DNA of 5,827 nucleotides from Rickettsiales bacterium (GTDB taxonomy: Bacteria > Pseudomonadota > Alphaproteobacteria > Rickettsiales > CANDYO01): contig CANDYO010000127.1 in assembly GCA_947424995.1 (NCBI GenBank), positions 1 to 5,827 on the forward strand, written 5' to 3'. The notes beneath the pieces were generated by a model that had not been told where the DNA came from, made no database searches, and saw nothing but the letters and a program-made list of their open reading frames with translations. Every line of letters begins with the position of its first letter. The first letter of the stretch is position 1. The translations under genes and the position numbers were made by a program. Below, one piece after another: positions 1 to 5,827 of this stretch.

Positions 1-935
1 CTTTTTCAGAGGAAGAAGTAAAAAATGGCGCGCATCCTATGTGGATAGAGGCTTCTGATCCTACTTTAGAAGAAATAGATTTTATAAAGAGCTTTTTTAA
101 TGTCAATATATCTAAAGATAATCAAGTTGCTCCTATTAAGACAAAAAATTTTTATTACCGCAATAAAAAAGAGATTAGGGTTAAATTGAATGTCTTAACA
201 GATACTAAAGGTATGCAACCTATTACAGTTATTTTAATGCCAGATAAACTTATAGCGATTAAATCTGATGCAATTTATTCAATTAAAGACTATTTAGACT
301 ATATCATTTCTAATGGAGACGATAGCAATTTAACACCTGTTAAAATTTTTATGCATGGCTTAGAGTCAAGAATAGGTCATATTGATGCAAGTTTAGAAAG
401 AATCGATGATGCGTTAGATGAGATATCACAGGCTGTTTTTTTCTCGGAAGACTATGTTAAAAAGGAAGAAAAAGAAAAAGAAATAGATTTAAAAAAATAT
501 GTTGATCAGATAGGTAAAAATGGTTATTTAATTTCCAATAATCATGAAAGTTTAATCAGTATGCATCAAGCTTTAAATTTTCTTAAAAAATCAAAATCAT
601 TTGTTTTGCTTGATATTGAATTGGATTTAATAAATGACTTAATCGATGAAATTAGCTCTTTGGAAGAACAAGTATCTTTTTTATCAGATAAACTTAATTT
701 TCTTTTGAGTATTTGTCTGGGAATAATAGGTAATGAGCAAAATCTAATCAATAAAGTTCTATCCATAGCGGCTCTTGTTTTCTTACCTCCTGCTATTATT
801 GCAAGTGTTTATGGGATGAACTTTGATTATATGCCTGAGTTAAAATGGCATTATGGCTTCCCGTATGCTATATTACTGATTATAATATCTGCAACTTTTC
901 CTTATCTATTTTGTAAATTCAAGAAGTGGGTTTAG
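1..935 (+). CDS. corA: CorA family magnesium/cobalt channel, 5' end outside the window
   Basis: Pentameric inner-membrane channel for Mg2+ and other divalent cations. Numbering from the ATG at 39, a cytoplasmic alpha/beta domain (about 1-85) is followed by long charged helices (about 100-235, with a Lys/Glu-rich patch near 141-150). Membrane segment 1 (about 239-258) ends in the YGMNF signature, with the GMN selectivity-filter triad at 259-261. The MPEL loop (265-268), membrane segment 2 (about 275-291) and a basic tail closing in KKWV follow. This C-terminus closely resembles Escherichia coli CorA as I recall it. The frame is open from base 3 with no stop, and the PMWIEASDP stretch aligns with E. 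coli CorA about 25-30 residues from its start, so the real start is probably upstream of the window and the ATG at 39 is internal. The stop is TAG. It converges on holA. The family call is firm; which metal it carries in vivo cannot be told from sequence. Confidence 0.93.
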   Translation, partial: FSEEEVKNGAHPMWIEASDPTLEEIDFIKSFFNVNISKDNQVAPIKTKNFYYRNKKEIRVKLNVLTDTKGMQPITVILMPDKLIAIKSDAIYSIKDYLDYIISNGDDSNLTPVKIFMHGLESRIGHIDASLERIDDALDEISQAVFFSEDYVKKEEKEKEIDLKKYVDQIGKNGYLISNNHESLISMHQALNFLKKSKSFVLLDIELDLINDLIDEISSLEEQVSFLSDKLNFLLSICLGIIGNEQNLINKVLSIAALVFLPPAIIASVYGMNFDYMPELKWHYGFPYAILLIIISATFPYLFCKFKKWV

Positions 936-971
936 TTTTTGTGGTCTATTGTTAAAAAGTTATTTTTTACT

Positions 972-1976
972 TTAACGTTCTACCAACTGTAATAACAATG
1001 CTTTAAACATTAAGTCAGCTGGCATTGAGGTTTGCTTAGCAGCAAGTTCTATTTGATTTAGATTTTTAAGAAAATCTACTAGTTGAGCCTCGGTCCATAA
1101 TTTTATACTATGGCTAAAGTCATTTACTTGCTTAAAAAATAGGGGGGGGCTTAAACTATCTAAAGCTTGTTGCTCTATCTTTCCTTGTTCTACTAAGTGC
1201 TTAACTTGGTAGAGTCTAGTAAAATGGCGTATTACCATTCTAACTATTGAAACTAAGTTATGTCCTTCATGTTCTAGTTTATTGTATAAATCCTCAATTC
1301 CTATTACTTGCCTTAAAGATATTTGATAACATAATTTATCAAAGCTAACTTCCCCTTGTAGAGCTAAAAAATCTTTTAAATCAGCAATGACAATATGTTT
1401 TTTTTCACCTAAAAATAATAGTATTTTTTCAATTTCACTAAGTACTAAACCTCGATCACCGACGGATATATAATTTAATAATAAGGTTATAAGTCCTGCT
1501 TCACAAGTAATTTGCCTTTCCTTAAAAACTTGGCCAATTACTCGAGTAAGTACCACTTGATCATCTACATAACAGGGGATGGAGGCAATATTTGAATTGG
1601 CTTCAAAAAATCTGCGCAAACTAGAATCTGGCCCCAATTCTTCAGCATAAAAAATAACTAAACCTTGGTAATTAACAGCTTTAAGTACGCTAGATAAGTT
1701 TTCTGTTATAGTAGTACCAGTGCATTCTATAGATACTATTTTCTCTTGGCCTAAATTTTCACCAAATAAACTTAGTGAGTTTAGACTATCTAAAAATAAT
1801 GAAGGATTGTTTTTTATTTGTTCGTAGTTAAATTTACCGGCCAAGTTGCGAGATTTTTCAAGTTCAGAAACTCTAAGCTTGATTAAACCATGATCAGGGC
1901 CATAAAGTAAAATAGCCCTGATGTTTTTAGGTACATTAACAATAAATTGTTCTATATCTTTAGGAGATATTTTCAA
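972..1976 (-). CDS. holA: DNA polymerase III subunit delta
   Basis: Delta subunit of the clamp loader, which opens the beta sliding clamp for loading at primed DNA. The 334 residues are about the usual length. Visible family features are an N-terminal LLYGPDHGL stretch (23-31) in the position of the degenerate nucleotide-binding loop, a LGPDSSLRRFFE stretch (114-125) typical of alphaproteobacterial HolA, a GDRGLVLSEIEKI segment (173-185) in the middle domain, and a C-terminal collar region with PPLFF (277-281) and MPADLMFKALLLQL (318-331). Delta lacks a working Walker A site, and none is seen. The start is TTG, immediately after the lptE stop, with AGGA seven bases upstream; the next in-frame Met is far inside the protein, so TTG is the only sensible start. 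It contains a C8 tract on the coding strand (bases 1142-1149). It is probably co-translated with lptE. Confidence 0.93.
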   Translation of the reverse strand: MKISPKDIEQFIVNVPKNIRAILLYGPDHGLIKLRVSELEKSRNLAGKFNYEQIKNNPSLFLDSLNSLSLFGENLGQEKIVSIECTGTTITENLSSVLKAVNYQGLVIFYAEELGPDSSLRRFFEANSNIASIPCYVDDQVVLTRVIGQVFKERQITCEAGLITLLLNYISVGDRGLVLSEIEKILLFLGEKKHIVIADLKDFLALQGEVSFDKLCYQISLRQVIGIEDLYNKLEHEGHNLVSIVRMVIRHFTRLYQVKHLVEQGKIEQQALDSLSPPLFFKQVNDFSHSIKLWTEAQLVDFLKNLNQIELAAKQTSMPADLMFKALLLQLVER

Positions 1977-2471
1977 TTATTTTTCCTGTTGAGATGAAAG
2001 TACTAAACCTAGACGAGTTTTTAATTCTTCGGTCAATTCTTTTAATAAATTATCGCTAACATATTGTTCAGATATATAATAGGCAAATTCTGAATTTGAA
2101 TCTTCTACGTCATAACTGTTAGATAGCATTATCGTTCCTTGATCCATTATTTTCTGGTTTTCGATATATATTAATTGATAGGTTAAGTTTACCCCTACCA
2201 TATAACGACTAGATATACTATCTTTCTGAATTGTCATTCTAGTTGTTTGTCTACTTATGGTAACATTAAGATTATAGAGTGGTTTTACATGTGAATGAAC
2301 ACCTAAAGTTTCTGAAATCATCCGCTGTAGTCTGGGTTTATCTTCTCCACTAACATCATTAAGTCGTATTTCTTCTAAATATTTTCCATAATTACTATTG
2401 CTAGCCAGCATTGGTCTAAAACCGCAACCTACTAAAGCAATAGTTATAAAAATAAAAAGTATGTATCTCAT
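1977..2471 (-). CDS. lptE: LPS-assembly outer-membrane lipoprotein LptE
   Basis: Partner of the LptD barrel in the outer-membrane translocon that places lipopolysaccharide on the cell surface. The 164-residue protein starts with a short hydrophobic signal peptide (about 3-14) ending in the lipobox LVGC, with the lipidated Cys at 16. The GCGFRPML sequence at the cleavage site is the hallmark of alphaproteobacterial LptE, whose usual form is CGFRPLY. The +2 residue is Gly, not Asp, which fits outer-membrane sorting. The rest is a mixed alpha/beta domain ending in a charged helix with KELTEELKTRL (144-154). The ATG is preceded by AGGAG eight bases upstream. It abuts holA with no spacer and lies downstream of leuS, as in many Alphaproteobacteria. 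The sequence is weakly conserved outside the N-terminus, so the call rests on the lipobox motif, length and gene order together. Confidence 0.87.
   Translation of the reverse strand: MRYILFIFITIALVGCGFRPMLASNSNYGKYLEEIRLNDVSGEDKPRLQRMISETLGVHSHVKPLYNLNVTISRQTTRMTIQKDSISSRYMVGVNLTYQLIYIENQKIMDQGTIMLSNSYDVEDSNSEFAYYISEQYVSDNLLKELTEELKTRLGLVLSSQQEK
1984..1987 (-). promoter_or_regulatory. Ribosome binding site fixing the TTG start of holA
   Basis: Read on the minus strand, AGGA lies seven bases before TTG and inside the last codons of lptE. Its spacing is right for the TTG, and no ATG or GTG in the holA frame sits at a usable distance. It supports both the TTG start and translational coupling of lptE with holA. 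Confidence 0.6.
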
Positions 2472-2520
2472 TTCTTTATCTCCTAAAGAAGTGTAGTGCT
2501 AGTAAAATTAATAATAAAAA

Positions 2521-2680
2521 GTTACGCGTTATTCCTGGCAAGCTGCCGCAGGCAGCGCGACCTGGGATCTCACGAGATCTCCGATCTCGTTAAAACTAGG
2601 CTTTGCCTAGTTTTTTCTCGTCAGGGATGACGCTGAATCCGTCACCGAGACTGAACTTTTACAGCAATGACGTCCGTAAC
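2521..2680. repeat. GC-rich composite palindromic element with terminal inverted repeats
   Basis: This non-coding block of about 160 bases has 83 G or C (about 52%), far above the flanking AT-rich DNA. Its ends are inverted: GTTACG (2521-2526) against CGTAAC (2675-2680), and after a two-base offset a further 9 of 11 bases match. Inside are consecutive hairpins. The first is an imperfect stem at 2531-2568 capped by the perfect GCTGCC/GGCAGC stem (2542-2556). Next is a perfect 8-bp stem ACGAGATC/GATCTCGT (2572-2590, loop TCC). Then comes a 10-bp terminator-like stem (2592-2614), and last CGTCA/TGACG (2619-2632). The 9-base direct repeat ATTAATAAT lies just outside on both sides (2507-2515 and 2684-2692). 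It looks like a MITE or Rickettsiales-type palindromic repeat. No transposase is present, and copies elsewhere in the genome cannot be checked here. Confidence 0.72.
2592..2616 (-). terminator. Bidirectional hairpin terminator downstream of leuS
   Basis: A perfect 10-bp stem AAAACTAGGC/GCCTAGTTTT with a three-base loop. Read on the minus strand, the GC-containing stem is followed by four U before AACG, about 80 bases beyond the leuS stop. Read on the plus strand it is followed by six U, but no plus-strand gene enters from that side. It sits inside the palindromic element, so the repeat appears to supply the terminator for leuS. The short U-run on the minus strand makes complete termination uncertain. 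Confidence 0.6.
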
Positions 2681-2695
2681 TGCATTAATAATCTT

Positions 2696-5197
2696 CTAAA
2701 TAACAATATTAAGCAATTTACCTGGAACAAAGATAATTTTTTTTATTTCTTCCGTTACAAATCGTCCTACATTAGGTAGAGCTAAAGCTAACCCTTGTAC
2801 TTCTTCTTTTGTTGCTTTCGGAGAAACTTCCATTGTCGCTCGTAGCTTGCCATTTACTTGAACGGCAATAGTAACAAAATCATCTATAAGTAGTTTTTGA
2901 TCAGCCTTAGGCCAGGTAACTAAATCTAATGATTCATTATTGCCTATTTTTTGCCATAATTCTTCAGCAATATGAGGAGTAATTGGAAATAGTAAACATG
3001 AAATAATCTCGAGTCCTTCAAATAAAACAGCATGATTTTGTGGAGTTTTTGGTAACGAAAAAATAAGATTAGATAATTCTCTAATTCCAGCTACTGCAAC
3101 ATTAAGCGACAGGGAATTATAGCTATCAGTAATGTGTTTAAGTAATTTATGGATATTTCGTCTAAGCTTATCTTGCTCTGGGCTAATTTCAATAACTGTA
3201 TTTGGTTTATCTATTTTGATAAAATCTTCAACAAAGCGCCATAAACGATTTAAGAATCTATATGCTCCTTCAGCTCCACTATCTGTCCATTCCACGTCTT
3301 TTTCAGGAGGGCTATCTGAAAGCATAAATAATCTGGCAGTATCAGCGCCATATTTTTTAATAATTTCAACAGGGCTTACGGTATTTTTCTTAGATTTACT
3401 CATTTTTTCAATGCGCCCTACAACAGCATCTTTAGATACTAAAGCTTCGTCAGGATATAGCCATTTACCATCTTTATCTTTATAAGTTGCGTGCAGTACC
3501 ATTCCTTGGGTAAGCAGCCCAGTAAATGGTTCATCGATATCAAGCATAGCGCATTTTTTCATTGCTTTCATAAAAAATCTGGCATAAAGCAGATGCATGG
3601 CTGCATGTTCAATGCCACCAATATATTGATCGACAGGTAACCAATATGATACCTCTTCTTTAGAAGCAAAACGTTCTGCAAGTTTTGGTGAGCAATAACG
3701 TAGAAAATACCAAGATGATTCAAAAAAGGTGTCAAAAGTATCAGTTTCTCTTAAGGCATTAGCATCGCATAACGGGCATTTTACGTGCTTCCAAGTTGGA
3801 TGATTATCAAGCGGATTGCCACTACCGATAAACTCAACGTCTTCTGGTAATTTAACTGGTAAACTTGCCTTAGATACTGGAACTGCTCCACAATGTTCAC
3901 AATGAATAACTGGAATTGGACATCCCCAATATCTTTGTCTAGATACTCCCCAATCGCGTATTCTATAGTTAGTAATAGCTTTGCCGCTATTTAATTCTAC
4001 TAGCCTAGCAATAGAGGCTTTCTTAGCTGCGCCTATACTAAGCCCATCTAAAAATTGTGAGTTATAAATAATTCCATCGCCAGTATAAGCTTTTAGAGAA
4101 TAATCCCAGTCTTTTCCTGCGTTAACTACTGGAAGAATTGGTAAGGCATATTTTAAAGCAAATTCATGATCACGTTCGTCATGAGCAGGACATCCAAAAA
4201 CTGCACCGGTTCCATATTCCATTAGCACATAATTAGCGATATAGATAGGTATCAATTCCTGACTATATGGATGAATTGCTTTTAAATCTGTTTTAAAACC
4301 TTTTTTCTCAGCCTTTTCTATTACATCTTCAGCGGTGCCCATCTGATCACATTCGCTAATGAACTCTTCTAAAGCCTTAGAGCTGACTAAGCTATCGACT
4401 AAAGGGTGATGAGGGGAGACTACAATGAAGCTAGCTCCAAATAATGTATCCGCCCTGGTTGTAAAAATTTCAAGGCTTTCTGATTTTTCTGCAAGCTTGA
4501 AATTAATGAGAGCTCCTTGTGATTTGCCAATCCATTTTTCTTGAATAGACTTAACAGCATCGGGCCAATTTTCTAGTTTACTATTACTGGGCAATAATTC
4601 TTCAGCAAAGTCGCTGATTCTTAGAAACCACTGGCGTAACTTCTTTTTCTCAACGATTGCTCCAGAACGCCAACCACGACCATTTACAACTTGCTCATTA
4701 GCAAGAACTGTATTGTCTATAGGATCCCAATTAACAAAAGATTCTTTTTGGTAAGCGATGTTTTTTTGTAAAAAATCTATAAATATTTCTTGTTCATGCT
4801 GATAATAATCAGCGAAACAAGTGGCTACTTCACGGTTCCAATCATAGGAAAGCCCTATTGATTTTAGTCCTTCACGCATACTAGCAATATTTTCAACAGT
4901 CCAAGTTAATGGATGAGTGTTATTTTCGATAGCAGCATTTTCAGCTGGCAGGCCGAAGGCATCCCACCCCATTGGATGAAGCACATTAAAGCCTTGAGCT
5001 CGTTTAAATCTTGCAAAAGCATCACCTAAGCTATAATTGCGTACATGTCCCATATGCAATTTTCCAGAAGGATAAGGAAGCATCTCTAGTACATAGTATT
5101 TTGGCTTATTTTTATCTATTTTAGCAACATAAAGCTGTTTATTTTGCCAATAATTCTGCCACTTTACTTCTATAGCTTGATGATGATAATCAGACAT
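2696..5197 (-). CDS. leuS: Leucyl-tRNA synthetase
   Basis: Class I synthetase that activates leucine with ATP, charges tRNA-Leu and removes mischarged amino acids. The 833 residues match the bacterial family length. The HIGH-type motif HMGH is at 48-51 after MLPYPSGKL. The CP1 editing domain has TTRADT (246-251) and GTGAVFGCPAHDERDHEFA (329-347) with the conserved Asp at 343, so editing looks intact. Paired cysteines 433/436 and 474/477 suggest a zinc-binding module. VSRQRYWGCPIP (418-429) follows the editing domain. The leucine-specific and catalytic region includes DTFDTFFESSWYFLR (486-500), and KMSKS is at 598-602. The anticodon-binding domain has PITPHIAEELW (738-748), and the C-terminal domain has VQVNGKLR (779-786). 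The ATG has AGGA five bases upstream; the stop is TAG. It is flanked on both sides by related hairpins. No key residue is missing. Confidence 0.98.
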   Translation of the reverse strand: MSDYHHQAIEVKWQNYWQNKQLYVAKIDKNKPKYYVLEMLPYPSGKLHMGHVRNYSLGDAFARFKRAQGFNVLHPMGWDAFGLPAENAAIENNTHPLTWTVENIASMREGLKSIGLSYDWNREVATCFADYYQHEQEIFIDFLQKNIAYQKESFVNWDPIDNTVLANEQVVNGRGWRSGAIVEKKKLRQWFLRISDFAEELLPSNSKLENWPDAVKSIQEKWIGKSQGALINFKLAEKSESLEIFTTRADTLFGASFIVVSPHHPLVDSLVSSKALEEFISECDQMGTAEDVIEKAEKKGFKTDLKAIHPYSQELIPIYIANYVLMEYGTGAVFGCPAHDERDHEFALKYALPILPVVNAGKDWDYSLKAYTGDGIIYNSQFLDGLSIGAAKKASIARLVELNSGKAITNYRIRDWGVSRQRYWGCPIPVIHCEHCGAVPVSKASLPVKLPEDVEFIGSGNPLDNHPTWKHVKCPLCDANALRETDTFDTFFESSWYFLRYCSPKLAERFASKEEVSYWLPVDQYIGGIEHAAMHLLYARFFMKAMKKCAMLDIDEPFTGLLTQGMVLHATYKDKDGKWLYPDEALVSKDAVVGRIEKMSKSKKNTVSPVEIIKKYGADTARLFMLSDSPPEKDVEWTDSGAEGAYRFLNRLWRFVEDFIKIDKPNTVIEISPEQDKLRRNIHKLLKHITDSYNSLSLNVAVAGIRELSNLIFSLPKTPQNHAVLFEGLEIISCLLFPITPHIAEELWQKIGNNESLDLVTWPKADQKLLIDDFVTIAVQVNGKLRATMEVSPKATKEEVQGLALALPNVGRFVTEEIKKIIFVPGKLLNIVI

Positions 5198-5259
5198 ATC
5201 GATCCTTAATTATTCAAATTTTAGTGTTAATACTTAATGAAGAGTTCTATATCATCCAT

Positions 5260-5298
5260 GATGAGTAAAAACTAGGCAATGCCTAGTTTTTTCTCATC
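5260..5298 (-). terminator. Long hairpin terminator between the DUF3576 gene and leuS
   Basis: The outer stem GATGAG/CTCATC and inner stem AAAAACTAGGC/GCCTAGTTTTT pair across an AAT loop, giving 18-base arms with a single T:T mismatch. On the minus strand the GC-rich inner stem CTAGGC/GCCTAG is followed by five U, placed 27 bases or more beyond the stop of the DUF3576 gene and about 60 bases before leuS. It should end most DUF3576 transcripts, so leuS probably has its own promoter in 5198-5259, though I could not pick convincing -35/-10 boxes there. Confidence 0.68.
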
Positions 5299-5316
5299 AA
5301 AGATAACGCCAAATCC
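5268..5316. repeat. Diverged copy of the core of the 2521-2680 element
   Basis: This segment aligns without gaps to 2592-2640, with 41 of 49 bases identical by eye. It covers the CTAGGC/GCCTAG hairpin, the T-tract and about 24 further bases ending in AATCC. In the part from GCCTAG onward all six differences are transitions, five of them G in the first copy to A here. The other hairpins and the terminal inverted repeats of the first element are not seen around this copy, so it is a fragment or an old decayed copy. Confidence 0.6.
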
Positions 5317-5324
5317 ATACAGTA

Positions 5325-5827
5325 TTATTCCGCAGTTGCTTTGGCTCTTAAAGAAATCGCTTTTCTTAGGATATTATCTTCAATGTTACGAGGTATCTCC
5401 TTACTTATTTCAGCAGAGCGCCATTGTCCCATTGTATTTAATTGTCTGAACGCATTTACCTTAATTGAACCAATCTGTAAATCAGAGCTCAATATTAAAA
5501 TATTAAATTTGAATCGTTCATTAGGAGTGCTTGGTGAGCTATACCAATCAGTTATAATTGTTCCTCCATGTGAATCGCTAGAAGCGAGTGGCATGAATGA
5601 GATACTTTCAAGAGCAGCTCTCCATAAGTAGCTTCCTGCTACCCCAGATCCTTCACCACCACCAGATTTACTCTTACCGCCGTAAATGATAATAGGTTCA
5701 TCGCTTTTTGTAACGATGCTTTTCATATCGTCTTCGCGATGCTCTTCAGCAGTTTGAGGATGATAATCATGAGTAACGTCTCCACTGCAAGCTGAAAGTA
5801 ACCATAATAAAGCGATCGCACTTAATA
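5325..5827 (-). CDS. DUF3576 family lipoprotein, 5' end outside the window
   Basis: Putative lipoprotein of unknown function, in the small alphaproteobacterial family often found next to leuS. Although an ATG exists at 5724-5726, the frame stays open to the right edge and encodes a hydrophobic stretch ending in WLLSAC, a good lipobox with the lipidated Cys codon at 5787-5789. This signal peptide shows that the real start is beyond the window and the internal Met is not the start. After a polar linker (HPQTAEEHREDD) comes a Gly/Ser-rich stretch, then the family core: YLWRAALESISFMPLAS, GGTIITDWYS and the PNERFKFNI segment, with a C-terminal FRQLN, GQW and an Arg/Ala-rich helix. 166 residues are visible; only a few N-terminal residues are probably missing. 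A terminator separates it from leuS. No enzymatic motif is recognised. Confidence 0.85.
   Translation of the reverse strand, partial: LSAIALLWLLSACSGDVTHDYHPQTAEEHREDDMKSIVTKSDEPIIIYGGKSKSGGGEGSGVAGSYLWRAALESISFMPLASSDSHGGTIITDWYSSPSTPNERFKFNILILSSDLQIGSIKVNAFRQLNTMGQWRSAEISKEIPRNIEDNILRKAISLRAKATAE

Noticed and set aside
39..41. ATG at 39 as the true start of corA
   Set aside because: No stop precedes it in frame within the window, the upstream frame is coding-like, and comparison with E. coli CorA places this Met about 25-30 residues into the protein.
11..48. ATG at 25-27 with a strong purine-rich ribosome-binding-like sequence just upstream
   Set aside because: That frame reads only seven codons before TAG, and the purine-rich bases encode Glu-Glu-Val-Lys in the open CorA frame.
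566..766. Minus-strand open frame of 66 codons inside corA
   Set aside because: It is antisense to a clearly conserved part of CorA, with low-complexity Ser/Lys/Ile content and no family resemblance.
951..976. AT-rich inverted repeat GTTAAA/TTTAAC between corA and holA as a shared terminator
   Set aside because: The stem has a two-base bulge, almost no G or C, overlaps the holA stop codon, and no U-tract follows on either strand.
2472..2695. tRNA or known structured small RNA in the GC-rich intergenic block
   Set aside because: No cloverleaf, anticodon arm or T-arm consensus is seen; the structure is a chain of simple hairpins within inverted termini.
3132..3485. Plus-strand open frame of 117 codons inside leuS
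   Set aside because: It lies antisense to the conserved KMSKS region of leuS and has no recognisable domain or ribosome binding site.
5341..5631. Plus-strand open frame of 96 codons antisense to the DUF3576 gene
   Set aside because: The minus strand matches the DUF3576 core motifs; the plus frame is a shadow.
5724..5726. Internal ATG as the start of the DUF3576 lipoprotein
   Set aside because: In-frame sequence upstream encodes a signal peptide with the lipobox LSAC, so the start lies beyond the right edge.

Overview
The window is an AT-rich stretch of an alphaproteobacterial chromosome, most likely from the order Rickettsiales. The evidence is the gene set, the low G+C of the genes, the LeuRS sequence style and a GC-rich palindromic element in an intergenic gap. 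The minus strand carries the neighbourhood DUF3576 lipoprotein, leuS, lptE, holA, which is a recurrent order in Alphaproteobacteria. An LPS-export gene (lptE) argues for an LPS-bearing lineage such as Rickettsia or a relative rather than Anaplasmataceae. The LeuRS does not look like a close match to classical Rickettsia LeuRS as I remember it, so the genus is left open.

Layout, left to right. Positions 1-935 (+) hold the 3' part of a CorA-type divalent-metal channel gene; its reading frame is still open at the left edge, so the apparent ATG at 39 is internal. CorA converges on holA (972-1976, -), the delta subunit of the DNA polymerase III clamp loader. holA begins with TTG directly after the stop codon of lptE (1977-2471, -), the LPS-assembly outer-membrane lipoprotein. 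Positions 2472-2695 are non-coding and hold a GC-rich composite palindromic element (about 2521-2680) with terminal inverted repeats, several stacked hairpins and a terminator-like hairpin. Then comes an intact leuS (2696-5197, -). A gap at 5198-5324 holds a second terminator hairpin that is a diverged copy of the core of the first. A DUF3576 lipoprotein gene (5325 to beyond 5827, -) runs off the right edge; its start lies outside the window.

The genes are housekeeping: metal uptake, replication, LPS export and leucyl-tRNA synthesis. lptE and holA form a tight translationally coupled pair. leuS has the conserved neighbourhood but is bracketed by two related hairpin terminators, so it may be transcribed largely on its own. 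I found no tRNA, rRNA, CRISPR array, transposase or defence system. The non-routine content is the repeat element downstream of leuS and its decayed relative upstream of leuS.
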